64,000 nt of DNA from Sphingomonas taxi (GCF_000764535.1 NZ_CP009572.1:1-64000); one strand, 5' to 3'; shown: positions 17,029 through 26,552, numbered from the stretch's first letter. A program made the numbers and translations. Notes: generated from the sequence alone by a model not told the origin.

Positions 17029-17680
17029 GCATCCGACCGTGACCCGCAGCACGCCACCGAAAAGCCAATTCCATGCGATTAATAGACGCGGCAAGCGGCT
17101 GTTCGACTTAGTTCTCGCATTGGCGCTGGCGCTGCCCGCGCTGGGCGCGTGCCTCGCTTTCGCGGTCCTGATCCGGCTGGTCGATCGTTCCTCGCCGCTG
17201 TTCCGGCAGAAGCGGGTCGGCCGACGCGGCCGCCCTTTCTTTCTCTACAAGCTGCGCACCATGCGCGCCGATAGCCCCAATCTGCCGACGCATGAATCGT
17301 CGGCATCGCACGTAACCCTGCTTGGCCGCTTCTTGCGCCGTACCAAGATCGATGAGTTGCCGCAGCTCATCAACGTGCTGAGGGGCGACATGAGCTTTGT
17401 CGGTCCGAGGCCGTGTCTGCCGAGCCAGATCGACCTGATCCACCGTCGCGAGGAACTGGGCGTGTCGGCGCTGCGCCCAGGCATTACTGGCGTAAGCCAG
17501 ATCGTTGGACTCGACATGTCGCAGCCCGCGATCTTGGCGACGAACGACGCGACCTACCTCCGCCCCTGGTCGCTCCGCACTGATCTCGCCATCCTGTCAC
17601 GGACGTTCCTAGGCGGGGGGGCGGGCGACGCATTGTTCGCCTCCGAACTACGCCGGAACCGCAATAATCACGATAGATAG
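17006..17680 (+). CDS. Priming phosphoglycosyl transferase (bacterial sugar transferase)
   Basis: A 224-aa monotopic phosphoglycosyl transferase that links the first sugar phosphate to undecaprenyl phosphate. After the basic RRGKRLFDL comes a membrane-embedded hydrophobic hairpin (about residues 37-60). Conserved motifs follow: RQKRVGRRGRPFFLYKLRTM, with the catalytic dyad equivalent in TKIDELPQLINVLRGDMSFVGPRP, and LRPGITGVSQI. The short form without the N-terminal CoA-binding-like part resembles WecA-unrelated PglC/WcaJ-core enzymes. GTG at 17006 overlaps the dehydrogenase gene; GTG 17039 is possible. Its 3' end overlaps the convergent epimerase gene by 13 bp. This is one of two priming enzymes in the window. 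Confidence 0.9.
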   Translation: MTVTSQSEHPTVTRSTPPKSQFHAINRRGKRLFDLVLALALALPALGACLAFAVLIRLVDRSSPLFRQKRVGRRGRPFFLYKLRTMRADSPNLPTHESSASHVTLLGRFLRRTKIDELPQLINVLRGDMSFVGPRPCLPSQIDLIHRREELGVSALRPGITGVSQIVGLDMSQPAILATNDATYLRPWSLRTDLAILSRTFLGGGAGDALFASELRRNRNNHDR

Positions 17681-18528
17681 CCCAGCTGCTCCGCCGTTGT
17701 ATGGCGAGGTCGCCATCCCAAATCCACCTCCAGGGCTAATCGTTGTTGTCTGGCGACGGTCGCATCTACGATCGTGTCGCGTGACAACAGATCGATAAAA
17801 GGCACCGGTACAAGCCGTGCGCCACGCCCTACGGCGCTGCCAATCAGCGAGGACAAGGCTGCCAGATTGATCGGTTCAGGATCTGCCGGTGCGTAGATCC
17901 CTCTCAAAGGTGTTTCAGAACGTGCGAGAAGACAAGTAAGATCACCGAGATTCTCGATGCCGAGGAAACGACGCGGCGCTGTCGCGGCGCCGAGCGGCAG
18001 TGGATGCCCCGCCGCGACGTGCTTGGCGAGTGAGGCGAACATGCCACGCGAGCCGTGGCCATAAACTGGCGGCAGCCGCAGCGAGATCGCTACGCGGAAC
18101 TCCGATGCTCGCTCGGCCAGAACCTGTTCAGCCGCCTGCTTCGACCAGCCATAGGCAGAACGGTTCGGTCGATCAGCATAGATCGAGCTAGCGAGCACGA
18201 TCCCGCACACACCCGTATCAACCGCCGCGCTCGCCAACGTTTTCATTAGGTCTGCCGCTTCACCGCGATTGGCAACATCGTACATTTTGCGATTGGCGCG
18301 ATCGGCGAAATGGAAGATCGTCTCGGTCTGCTCGAGCAAGTCCGGCATTGCTGCCAGATCCTCGTAGCGGTTGACGCGAAGCGGCCGGACGTTATCGACC
18401 GACGCTGCGGCAGGCGACCGGGCGACCGCGGTTACCGTGAAACCGGCCCGAGCCAATACATCGACGATCGCCGCGCCGATAATGCCGCTCGCCCCGGTGA
18501 CAATGACGTTACGCCGATAGTGAGTCAC
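17668..18528 (-). CDS. NAD-dependent epimerase/dehydratase family protein
   Basis: A 286-aa extended SDR protein with VTGASGIIGAAI at the N-terminus, Ser in LASSIYAD and the catalytic Tyr-Lys pair in SAYGWSKQ. LPPVYGHGSRGMFASL and RRFLGIENL resemble GalE/WbpV/QuiC-type 4-epimerases or 4-reductases acting on UDP-4-keto sugars. A reductase acting after the WbpM-like 4,6-dehydratase (29638-31542) is attractive but not shown by the sequence. It overlaps the glycosyltransferase upstream by 4 bp (ATGA). Confidence 0.8.
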   Translation of the reverse strand: MTHYRRNVIVTGASGIIGAAIVDVLARAGFTVTAVARSPAAASVDNVRPLRVNRYEDLAAMPDLLEQTETIFHFADRANRKMYDVANRGEAADLMKTLASAAVDTGVCGIVLASSIYADRPNRSAYGWSKQAAEQVLAERASEFRVAISLRLPPVYGHGSRGMFASLAKHVAAGHPLPLGAATAPRRFLGIENLGDLTCLLARSETPLRGIYAPADPEPINLAALSSLIGSAVGRGARLVPVPFIDLLSRDTIVDATVARQQRLALEVDLGWRPRHTTAEQLGYLS

Positions 18529-19673
18529 GCGTGGGCCCTCGGTAGAAGTGCCTGAACATAAAGTTCCAGATGTTGTTCGGTGACGCGTTTGATGTCGAAC
18601 TCGGCTTCCGCCAGCCGCCGCCCCTCCTTGCCCATCACGGCGCGTCGGATGGGATCACCGATCAGGTCAAGGATGGCCGCGGCGAGCGCCGCGACGTCGC
18701 GGACGGGGACGAGCGATCCGCTCAGACCCGGCCTGATCGCGTCGCGGCAACCGGGTACGTCGGTAGTCACCACAGCCCGGCCAGCAGCCGCAGCGTCGAC
18801 CAAGCTCTTTGGGAAGCCTTCGCGATACGAGGGCAGCGCGACCAGATTCACATCGGCGAACATCCGGTCAACGTCGGTGCTGTACGGAATGTGCTCGACC
18901 CATCCTTCATTGATCCAGCGCGCCAACTCGTCCGCCGACAGGCCCGTCGGATTCTCCGGATCCAGCTTGCCCTGCAACCGGAACACGACAGAGGGGTGCT
19001 GCGCCTTGACCTGCCGCGCCGCCTGCGCGAACTCCTCGACGCCCTTGTCGCGCAGCAGTCGCGCCGGCAGCAGGACGACCGGCGGACCGGCGGGTTCAGC
19101 GTGAACGGTAATTCGCGACAGGTCGACGCCTGAACCCTTGATTATCACCGTACGAGCGTGACGGGTGAGCTGCAGCCGCGCAAAGATCGACCGATCGACC
19201 TCGTTCTGGAAGATGACGGTGCTGCGCGACCGATTGAGCGCAAAGGCATAGCCACGGCAGACCAAAGCGCGCAGTAGCCGAACCTTGGGCCGGTCGCTCG
19301 TGAAGAGGTAACCCAAGCCGGATATAGCGGACACTGTCGGAATGCCGCGTAACCGAGCCAGCGCTCCACCGAAGATCACCGGCTTAGCGGTGATGAGATG
19401 GATGAGGTCCGGCCTGATCGTGCTCAGCACCCGGTTATAGCTAATCAACGTGTAAAGCTGTCCGATCAGCCCGTTGTGACGCCGTACGGGCACGGTCTCG
19501 ACATGCTCGATGCCATGCTCGCCGAAGACCCGCGTTGTTGGCCCTGGTGGGCAGGAAACGACTGCCCGATAGCCTGCCTGTCGCACGGCAATTGCGAGAT
19601 TGAGCCGATGGGAGACGAAGAAGTCCGCGTCGTTCACCATGAACAGAACGGTAGGCTTGGCTGCTGTTCCCAT
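18525..19673 (-). CDS. Glycosyltransferase family 4
   Basis: A 382-aa GT-B glycosyltransferase. The N-terminal acceptor domain has FMVNDADFFVSHRLNLA and IHLITAKPVIFGG. The C-terminal nucleotide-sugar domain has LLPARLLRDKGVEEF, and ALPSYREGFPKSLVDAAAAG containing the E-G-x-P/F-x-x-x-x-x-E/D-like motif. The overall pattern, SAISGLGYLFTS included, resembles N-acetylgalactosaminyl- or fucosaminyl-transferases of the PglA/WbpT type. ATG 19673 with AAAGGAAAG before it is preferred over the upstream frame beginning 19787. Cytoplasmic; extends the lipid-linked repeat unit. Confidence 0.87.
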   Translation of the reverse strand: MGTAAKPTVLFMVNDADFFVSHRLNLAIAVRQAGYRAVVSCPPGPTTRVFGEHGIEHVETVPVRRHNGLIGQLYTLISYNRVLSTIRPDLIHLITAKPVIFGGALARLRGIPTVSAISGLGYLFTSDRPKVRLLRALVCRGYAFALNRSRSTVIFQNEVDRSIFARLQLTRHARTVIIKGSGVDLSRITVHAEPAGPPVVLLPARLLRDKGVEEFAQAARQVKAQHPSVVFRLQGKLDPENPTGLSADELARWINEGWVEHIPYSTDVDRMFADVNLVALPSYREGFPKSLVDAAAAGRAVVTTDVPGCRDAIRPGLSGSLVPVRDVAALAAAILDLIGDPIRRAVMGKEGRRLAEAEFDIKRVTEQHLELYVQALLPRAHA

Positions 19674-19862
19674 GTCTTTCCTTTGACGTGCGCTCCGACC
19701 CGTCGCAAAGCGCGTGAAGGACCGCATGGTGTCGTGCTTGCCTTCGTTATCGCCTGTCCCTATCGCAAGCGACAGATGACGAAGCAACCGGGCCTACGGA
19801 TTACCGGTCGCTCGATCCGCTGAGATAGATGATCACGATCCGGCAGGGCTTATTCTAGCGCA

Positions 19863-21452
19863 ATGAACAACGGACGTGCCCCCCAGAACCCTGCGTTCAC
19901 CATCTTCACGCCGACCTTCAACCGTGCCGGAACGCTGGAACGGTTGTTCGACAGCATCGCCCGACAGACCTTTCGGGACTTCGAATGGCTAGTTGTCGAC
20001 GACGGATCGACCGATGACACTGCCACACTGATCGCGCGACTGGCGGCGCACGCGAATTTTCCCATCCGCTACCGGCATCAACCCAATGCCGGCAAGCACA
20101 TTGCCTTCAACAACGGCGTCCGTGAGGCGCGGGGCGAATTTTTCCTTACTATCGATTCGGACGACGAACTGATGCCCGAGGCGGTGGCCGTGCTGTACGA
20201 CTCCTGGCTATCGATCCCAGCAGTCGAGCGTCATGGCTTCACTGGGGTGACTGCGCGCTGCGTTGACCAGCATGGCCATCTTGTAGGGAAACAGCTCGAT
20301 CGATCGCCGCTCGACAGCGATTCCGCGGAGGCCACGCTAATCCTCGATATGCTTGGCGAGCGAATAGGTTTTCACCGCACCGACGTGCTGCGCGCGCACC
20401 TGTTTCCTACCCATCTGCCGACACGCTTCATCCCCGAGGGACGCGTCTGGCTCGACATCGCGCGGCGCTATCGCACCCGATTCATCGAAACACCGGCGCG
20501 CATCTTCCACGATCACGGAGCGCCCAGGCTGAGCGCGCTCGACCGATCGCAGCGTGCTTGGGGCGATCTAGAATACCACCACTTCGCGCTCGCTCACTAC
20601 GCTGCCTGGTGGCGGCGGGCGCCGGTCGCGGTCGTCAAGCTCGCGATCGGTATGCGCCGGGCGGAACTACATCTGGGGAGATCGGGTGGACGCGCGAACT
20701 TCCCCCGTATCGCACGGCTGCTGGCGTTTGCCGTGGAGCCGGTCGCCTCGCTGGCCTACGCGCGGGACCTGTATTCGCAGCACGGCGGCATGGGAACGCG
20801 TCTGCTGCTGGCCAGGCTACTACTGCGCGGACGCGCAGGCAGGCGTTTCTCGACATTGATGGGGCGGCGTGATCGCGACCGCGCGCGCGGAGCGATCACG
20901 ATCCATGTCGCGGACGTAACGTCGGTGATCGACCCGGCAGACACCCGCAACCACGAGCTTTTGTTCTCGCCCAAAACGGCCAAGTTGGAACTTCTCGCGG
21001 TGCTCCGGACGCTTGCGCCGCGGCATCGACGGATTGCGACGGTGGGCGACAATGTCACCTTCGTGGCCTTGCAGCTAGCGCGCGCCGTTCCGCAAGCGGC
21101 CATACTGGCCGTTGAGCAGGATCCCGCCCAATCAGATCGCACGCGGGCAGCCGCATGGGCGAGCTACGTCAATAATATCATAGCCGCCACCGCTTCCCTG
21201 ACGACCGATCCGCATGTGCTGGATGATCGCGACTTTGTCTATTTCGACGGCATCGCGGCCGTGCAGGCCTGGGTCAATGCAGGTGCCATAGGGTCGGGAC
21301 TCGTCGACATCGTAGTCGAGGATCCGGATGCCGATGCGACTTTGGCATCGCTGCTGGCGCGCGCCGGTTATTGGCGGACGCCGTGGACGGCATCAACGAT
21401 CAGCGTCTGGTCGCGTGCGCCGGCAACCCCAGTGCCGCCAGGTAACGGCTGA
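19863..21452 (+). CDS. Family 2 glycosyltransferase with C-terminal Rossmann-like domain
   Basis: A 529-aa two-domain protein. Residues 10-240 are a GT-A fold family 2 glycosyltransferase: FTIFTPTFNRAGTLERL, then EWLVVDDGSTDDTA, the metal-binding DSDDE, and acceptor region PLDSDSAEATL. The first domain closely parallels the GT2 at 28635. Residues 340-520 are extra: VTFVALQLARAVPQAAILAVE followed by an acidic residue resembles motif I and II of SAM-dependent methyltransferases, but the glycine-rich loop is only VGDN. It may be a degenerate or divergent methyltransferase. The 3' end overlaps the convergent GT4 gene by 53 bp. Confidence 0.82.
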   Translation: MNNGRAPQNPAFTIFTPTFNRAGTLERLFDSIARQTFRDFEWLVVDDGSTDDTATLIARLAAHANFPIRYRHQPNAGKHIAFNNGVREARGEFFLTIDSDDELMPEAVAVLYDSWLSIPAVERHGFTGVTARCVDQHGHLVGKQLDRSPLDSDSAEATLILDMLGERIGFHRTDVLRAHLFPTHLPTRFIPEGRVWLDIARRYRTRFIETPARIFHDHGAPRLSALDRSQRAWGDLEYHHFALAHYAAWWRRAPVAVVKLAIGMRRAELHLGRSGGRANFPRIARLLAFAVEPVASLAYARDLYSQHGGMGTRLLLARLLLRGRAGRRFSTLMGRRDRDRARGAITIHVADVTSVIDPADTRNHELLFSPKTAKLELLAVLRTLAPRHRRIATVGDNVTFVALQLARAVPQAAILAVEQDPAQSDRTRAAAWASYVNNIIAATASLTTDPHVLDDRDFVYFDGIAAVQAWVNAGAIGSGLVDIVVEDPDADATLASLLARAGYWRTPWTASTISVWSRAPATPVPPGNG

Positions 21453-22530
21453 CCGCTTCCGGTTCGGCAAACGCCATGGCGCGGGAGCGTGCATCGACGA
21501 GCGGCGCGTTCAGCACCTGCTCGATCGCGGCGGCCATGGCCGCGGGATCACGCATTGGCACCAGCGCACCCCAGCGACCGTCTTCCAAGATCTCCTCGGG
21601 ACCGGTGGGACAATCAGTGCTGACCAGCGCCGCACCGCAGGCCATCGCTTGGATCAGCGCCCCCGGCATCCCTTCGTAGATCGACGACAGGACGAACACC
21701 GACGCGCGGCTCATGAATGCGAACGGATTGGCGGCGAAGCCCGGCAGATCGACGTCAACCCCGACGCCGCTGGCGTCGACCTGGGCCTGAAGAGCGGCAC
21801 GATCCTCGCCCTCACCCAGCACGATCAGCCTAGCCGAGCGGCGGGCGCGAACGATCCGGAACGCGTCGATCAGGGTGGCGAAGTCCTTTTGCGCCGACAG
21901 CCGTCCACAGCCAAGCACCACCGGGATTGACGCGTCCGCCGCTAGCCAGGGGTGCGCGCAGGATTGTGCCGCAGCCTCGACCAATTCGGCGTTGACTACC
22001 GGATTGTAGATGCACTCCAACTTGTCGTCAGGCAAGTGCAGCTGTTCCTTCAGTTCGCCGATCATCGCCGCAGCCACCACTATCACACGATCGGCTAGAC
22101 GGTACGTCGGTCGCATCAATCGGCGGATCACCTGATATCGCAGGCCGCGACTGTAGCGCCGCGCGGCGGCAAGGCTGAGCCGCTCGCTGACCACCAAACG
22201 TGCCCGGCTGCGGCTGAGGCGATGCGCGAGGATCGCGACGATATTGGCGTGGCTCAACGCCGCCAGCAACGCCCCCGGCCGCTCGCGACGCAGGTAGCGC
22301 GTCAGCGCACCGACGCTCCGGATGACACTGCCACTCCCGAGTTCAACGACCCTGACGTCTGAGGCGATCTGGGCGAGGTACGGACCGCTGGCTTCCACCA
22401 GAACGAGATCAACCTGGTAGCCACGACCGGCGAAACCACTGGCAAGAATAGCCATCACTCGCTCCGCCCCACCCCCTTCCAGCGAGGGCAGAAAGATGGC
22501 GATGTCGGGCGCATCGAAGGGCGCGATCAT
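21400..22530 (-). CDS. Glycosyltransferase family 4
   Basis: A 376-aa GT-B enzyme. The N-terminal FLPSLEGGGAERVM is the classical GT4 donor-loop start. The C-terminal domain shows VVLGCGRLSAQKDFATLIDAF and the retaining-GT motif SSIYEGMPGALIQAMACG (E-G-x7-E analogue with Q), followed by ILEDGRWGALVP. It resembles galactosyl/glucosyltransferases of exopolysaccharide clusters. It is coupled to the beta-helix gene upstream by an ATGA overlap. Specific sugar unknown. Confidence 0.87.
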   Translation of the reverse strand: MIAPFDAPDIAIFLPSLEGGGAERVMAILASGFAGRGYQVDLVLVEASGPYLAQIASDVRVVELGSGSVIRSVGALTRYLRRERPGALLAALSHANIVAILAHRLSRSRARLVVSERLSLAAARRYSRGLRYQVIRRLMRPTYRLADRVIVVAAAMIGELKEQLHLPDDKLECIYNPVVNAELVEAAAQSCAHPWLAADASIPVVLGCGRLSAQKDFATLIDAFRIVRARRSARLIVLGEGEDRAALQAQVDASGVGVDVDLPGFAANPFAFMSRASVFVLSSIYEGMPGALIQAMACGAALVSTDCPTGPEEILEDGRWGALVPMRDPAAMAAAIEQVLNAPLVDARSRAMAFAEPEAVSRYLAALGLPAHATRR

Positions 22531-24206
22531 GATCCGCTCTCCGTTGCGACAGCTGCAACCGATCGGCCAAAGCCTGTGATGCGATTGCCCCCGAGCAATC
22601 GGATGGGCCCGGCAACACGGATGCCAACCATAGCTTGCTTCGCCTTAATGATGTTGTTCACGACCTTTGCGCCGGAGGCCAGGATCCGGATCGTTCCGTT
22701 GATGTCGTTGAAACGCGGCTCGGTCAGCGTGTTTGCCTCTACTGTCGCATCGCTCCCCGTCACGATAATTGCGGAGCCAAAGAACCGGTCGACACGGTTG
22801 TCCGCGACGGTGCATGCGCGTCCGGACACGCTGATAGCTCCATCGACCCGCCCTAGAGAGGCAAGAACGACAGCGGCCGACAGATGGCTGCCGTCGCGGT
22901 TCAGTCCCGCAATCCCGCCACAGGCGTCGGCAGTCATCTGCGTAATTACAGCCGGCGCATAGGCTGCTGCATGAACATAGATCAGCGGTGTATCGGCACG
23001 CGGCGTGGTGACGCGCGTGAACTTGGGGGTCTCGATCTTGATCGGCTCGTCGGTTCGCCAGCCGTCGCCGGCCGGAATATCGATGGCTCCGCGCTCCGCA
23101 TCGGGACCGAAGCCGCTAATCCGTGGACGGATGATGTGGCCGCGCGCACTGCCCCACGAGATCGCTCCACGCCGATTATCGTCGAAGACGCAATCGGTCG
23201 CGACGATGTCGCGCGGACGCGAGACGGTCGACACCAGAAGACCGAATCCTTGGTTGCCTATGAAACGGACGCGATCCACCATGATGTCGCTGATCGAACC
23301 GTTGGGCGCGCCTGCGTCGCTTTCGAGATCGATGCCAGCCGCAGGTGCGGTACCGTTGGTATTGGAAAAAGCTCCGCCCCGAAACACACCGGCATGCCCC
23401 TGAATCACCGAACATCCCTGTCGAAAGCAATTGTCGGCGACGCAGTCGATGAACTGGAAGTCCCGGCAGTGGGTATCGAAGCGTTCCGGCGTGGCCGAGA
23501 ACAAAATGAAACCATCGCAAACCGCATTGACGGATCGGACCCCGATACAGCGGAACCGCCGACACGACTGGAAGGTGAGGGAATGTGCCGGCACTTCGCG
23601 CGGTATGCGCGCCACGCGATTGGCATCACAGGTCAGCGTCGCAAGCTCGAAATCACTGCACTCGACGAAGAACAACATGCCATGATCGTAGGTCACCGGG
23701 GTACCCGACCGCATGACGATCGATCCAGTACCTGTAATGCGGAAATTCGATTTGCGGGCGATGGTGATCCCCCGCGCCAGGATGTATCGGCCATTCAGTT
23801 CGATGCGGATTCCTGGACCAATCTGGTCGAACAAAGCGCACAATTGCTTGCTGTGATCCTGCTGTATCGGGGTCGCTCCAAACATCTCCGGGGTGAGTAG
23901 ATTACCTTGCCGCACCCATGCTCCGAGCGAAGCGGACGTGGACCGGGCGGCTATGTATCGGCCGCCGAGCGGGTCGCTCGCGATCGCCGTGCGATAATCC
24001 CCTGCCTGCCACCGGAACAGCCCAGCCCTTCCCACTTCGCTGAGGCGGATCAATCCAGAGCGGGGGTCGGCGGTGCGCAAGCCGGCGAGATCGGGCACGT
24101 CGACCGCCTTCCCGGCGGCCGAGCAGGCAGTAGCGGCGATCCCGGCAACGGTCGCCAAGCGAAGAACATCCCGACGAGATACGATAGAGAATGGCCCCCG
24201 ACTCAC
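22527..24206 (-). CDS. Secreted right-handed beta-helix protein (putative polysaccharide lyase/epimerase)
   Basis: A 559-aa exported protein. The N-terminus carries a twin-arginine motif, SRRDVLRL, a hydrophobic stretch and a possible lipobox (ATAC), so Tat export and perhaps lipidation are predicted. The body is a parallel beta-helix, with repeated short hydrophobic strands and N/G/D turns: FRITGTGSIVM, CIGVRSVNAVCDGFILF, VDRVRFIGNQGFGLLV. Such folds are polysaccharide lyases, hydrolases or C5-epimerases acting on uronic-acid polymers. GTG 24206 overlaps the upstream stop as GTGA; the longer ATG 24236 start is less likely. Beta-helix proteins are recurrent in exopolysaccharide loci, where they trim or modify the periplasmic polymer; substrate unknown. 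Confidence 0.75.
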   Translation of the reverse strand: MSRGPFSIVSRRDVLRLATVAGIAATACSAAGKAVDVPDLAGLRTADPRSGLIRLSEVGRAGLFRWQAGDYRTAIASDPLGGRYIAARSTSASLGAWVRQGNLLTPEMFGATPIQQDHSKQLCALFDQIGPGIRIELNGRYILARGITIARKSNFRITGTGSIVMRSGTPVTYDHGMLFFVECSDFELATLTCDANRVARIPREVPAHSLTFQSCRRFRCIGVRSVNAVCDGFILFSATPERFDTHCRDFQFIDCVADNCFRQGCSVIQGHAGVFRGGAFSNTNGTAPAAGIDLESDAGAPNGSISDIMVDRVRFIGNQGFGLLVSTVSRPRDIVATDCVFDDNRRGAISWGSARGHIIRPRISGFGPDAERGAIDIPAGDGWRTDEPIKIETPKFTRVTTPRADTPLIYVHAAAYAPAVITQMTADACGGIAGLNRDGSHLSAAVVLASLGRVDGAISVSGRACTVADNRVDRFFGSAIIVTGSDATVEANTLTEPRFNDINGTIRILASGAKVVNNIIKAKQAMVGIRVAGPIRLLGGNRITGFGRSVAAVATESGS

Positions 24207-25168
24207 GCAGTTCCACCCGTTCCAGCCCAAATCCAAAAATACAGCCCAGAGAACAGAAAATAGTGGGTGTAAAAAAGTATTCTCCGGTTCGGCCTTACGT
24301 ATCGGGACATTACAGCGAGCGCCGGCACACCGATCGCCACGAACCGCGAGCCGTACGTCCCCATGAAAATCGACGCCGCGAACATGAACACGTTGAGGGC
24401 AAAGAAATACAGATCGAATCCAGCCTCCTCGTCCGATCTAACCAGATAGAAGGTCACCAGAAACAGTGCCCAGCCAATCCCAAGCAGAACGCCAGAGGTC
24501 TGGTCATCCTGAACGAAAGCTCGACCGTCTCCCAATGACGATAGCGCAAAGTCCCGAAAATATGACACGACGAACGCCAGCGCGAATGTGATCGCCATGG
24601 CTAGCAGGAAACGCTTATCGAGCCAGCGCTTGATTTTAGACCATTCAGCCAACCGGTAGATGTAATAGATTGAGACGAACAGCAGAAATGACGTGTGGAT
24701 GGACAATGCCGCGACAAACAGCGGAGCTTGGATCAGCGGTCGCTTGATCCGCGTAGCCGTAAAGAAAATCGCAGCTGCCAGCCCGGACCGCAGCTGTTCG
24801 ATGACCAGATTGACAAACGCAGGATTAAATATAAATAACGTAGCAATATAGGAGCGCGTTCTCACAAATATGTGATACGCGATCAGGAATGTTGCGAATA
24901 AAGATACAATATAGAAACTTGTATCAATGTTACCTGTCCAACGCCACAAGGCGTCGAATCCATATACCCAAAGTCCCTCAGCGAGCATGAAGCGAAGCCA
25001 GTCGAGGTTGATGACCGAAAATACGTACCAGCCGCTTTCGAAACCTATTCGGTAATTCTGTAGATCAGGAAAGGTATAGGGAAAACGAGCCGTCCAATCG
25101 ACAATGACGAAGGCGACACAGGTCACCGCCGCAGTCAGGATGGCTTTGATCTGATTGGTGATCGTCAT
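24203..25168 (-). CDS. EpsG-type polysaccharide polymerase candidate
   Basis: A 321-aa polytopic membrane protein with about 8-9 hydrophobic segments. The N-terminal soluble segment FPYTFPDLQNYRIGFESGW, the central FNPAFVNLVIEQLRSGLA and SIHTSFLLF fit the EpsG family (PF14897), whose members polymerise exopolysaccharide units. The E-Q-x-R-x-x-L-A and H-x-S motifs are conserved there. The gene is visibly poorer in GC than its neighbours. An upstream in-frame ATG at 25264 exists; I chose 25168 because the added 32 residues are basic and unlike the family. It overlaps the beta-helix gene by four bases. Confidence 0.75.
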   Translation of the reverse strand: MTITNQIKAILTAAVTCVAFVIVDWTARFPYTFPDLQNYRIGFESGWYVFSVINLDWLRFMLAEGLWVYGFDALWRWTGNIDTSFYIVSLFATFLIAYHIFVRTRSYIATLFIFNPAFVNLVIEQLRSGLAAAIFFTATRIKRPLIQAPLFVAALSIHTSFLLFVSIYYIYRLAEWSKIKRWLDKRFLLAMAITFALAFVVSYFRDFALSSLGDGRAFVQDDQTSGVLLGIGWALFLVTFYLVRSDEEAGFDLYFFALNVFMFAASIFMGTYGSRFVAIGVPALAVMSRYVRPNRRILFYTHYFLFSGLYFWIWAGTGGTA

Positions 25169-25299
25169 AACATCCGCAGGCGGGAGAAGAAAGATTCTCG
25201 ATGCAGGTCGCTTTTGGCGCAACCGCGACGCCGACGCAAATCGCTCGGCGATGTCGGCGTCCATGGCGCCGGTGGTAAAGACCGGCTAGTAGCCGGCGA

Positions 25300-26424
25300 A
25301 TGCGCGTCTTCCACATAATTTCAGGGTTGGGGCCGGGGGGAGCCGAGCACATGCTCTGGCGCCTGATCGCGGCAACCCCCGGTATTTCCCATGCGGTCTT
25401 CAGCCTCACCGGCACCGGCGTGCTGTCCGATCGGCTGCGCATGGCGGGGGCTAACCTGGTCAACGACGAGCGGGATCGCGGAAAATTTCGTGACCTTGCT
25501 AGTTTGCGGAATCGGATTGTCGCATATGCGCCCGACGTGATCCAAGGTTGGATGTACCACGGCAACCTCGCAGCGCAGTTGATGCGGTCAGCCGCACCGC
25601 ATGCCGCACTGCTTTGGAACGTTCGCCAATCGCTTACTGATCGGCGGCTGACCAAACCTACCACTCGTACCGTGATCCGAGCACTCGCCTTCCTGTCGCG
25701 CGCGCCAGACGCGATCATCTACAACGCCGACAGCGCGGCGGACGATCACGAAGCATTAGGGTTCGTGCGTGACAAGCGGGTTATTCTGCCTAACGGCTTT
25801 GACACTGCACTGTTCAAACCCGACTTAGGACATCGTCGGACGATCCGCGCCGAACTCGGCCTCTCGGACGACCAGCTGGCGATCGGTTTTGTCGCCCGGT
25901 TCGATCCCTGGAAAAATCACGAAGGTTTCTTTCAGATGGCCGCGCGGGTGGCCGAGCGACATCCGGCCGCCGCGTTCGTACTGGCGGGCAAGGGGATGGA
26001 ATGGTCCAATCCCGCCTTGGTGGCGCTGATCGGAGCCGATTTACGTGACCGCGTTACACTGCTCGGCGATCGCCGCGATGTGCCTGCCATCAACGCTGCT
26101 CTCGACATCGCCTGCAATGTCTCGCACGGTGAGGGCTTTCCCAATGCCGTGGGCGAGGCGATGGCGTGCGAGCTGCCTTGCATGGTGACCCCGGTCGGCG
26201 CATCGGCTGACTTGGTCGGCGATTGCGGCATCCTGGCCAAATCCCCTCGCAGCGACGACCTCTTCGCCGCGATGACCGCCATGCTCGCTCAATCGACAGA
26301 AATGCGCATGGCCCTAGGTATCGCTGCCCGGCAGCGCATCGTGAACCACTTCTCTATCGAGGTGGTAGCGAAGCGCTATCTTAACCTTTATGCGCTGGCA
26401 GCCGACCGTTCTGCGCACGTATAA
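25300..26424 (+). CDS. Glycosyltransferase family 4
   Basis: A 374-aa GT-B enzyme starting MRVFHIISGLGPGGAEHMLWR, with the glycine-rich donor loop. The C-terminal half has IGFVARFDPWKNHEGFF and CNVSHGEGFPNAVGEAMACE, giving the E-G-F-x-N-x-x-x-E retaining motif complete. It resembles rhamnosyl/galactosyl-type GT4 enzymes of capsule loci. It is transcribed rightwards, divergent from the EpsG-like gene, and starts the rightward group GT4-asnB-GT2-wbpM-like. Confidence 0.9.
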   Translation: MRVFHIISGLGPGGAEHMLWRLIAATPGISHAVFSLTGTGVLSDRLRMAGANLVNDERDRGKFRDLASLRNRIVAYAPDVIQGWMYHGNLAAQLMRSAAPHAALLWNVRQSLTDRRLTKPTTRTVIRALAFLSRAPDAIIYNADSAADDHEALGFVRDKRVILPNGFDTALFKPDLGHRRTIRAELGLSDDQLAIGFVARFDPWKNHEGFFQMAARVAERHPAAAFVLAGKGMEWSNPALVALIGADLRDRVTLLGDRRDVPAINAALDIACNVSHGEGFPNAVGEAMACELPCMVTPVGASADLVGDCGILAKSPRSDDLFAAMTAMLAQSTEMRMALGIAARQRIVNHFSIEVVAKRYLNLYALAADRSAHV

Positions 26425-26552
26425 TTGGCGTACATGCAATGCGGTGGCGCGGTGATTGCGGCGAATGCACGAGCGGGCGATTGCTGACGCCACCAGCGCA
26501 AACAGGATGATGCGGCGTCATGGGCGGCGCATGACAAAGGGAATTTGGATCG

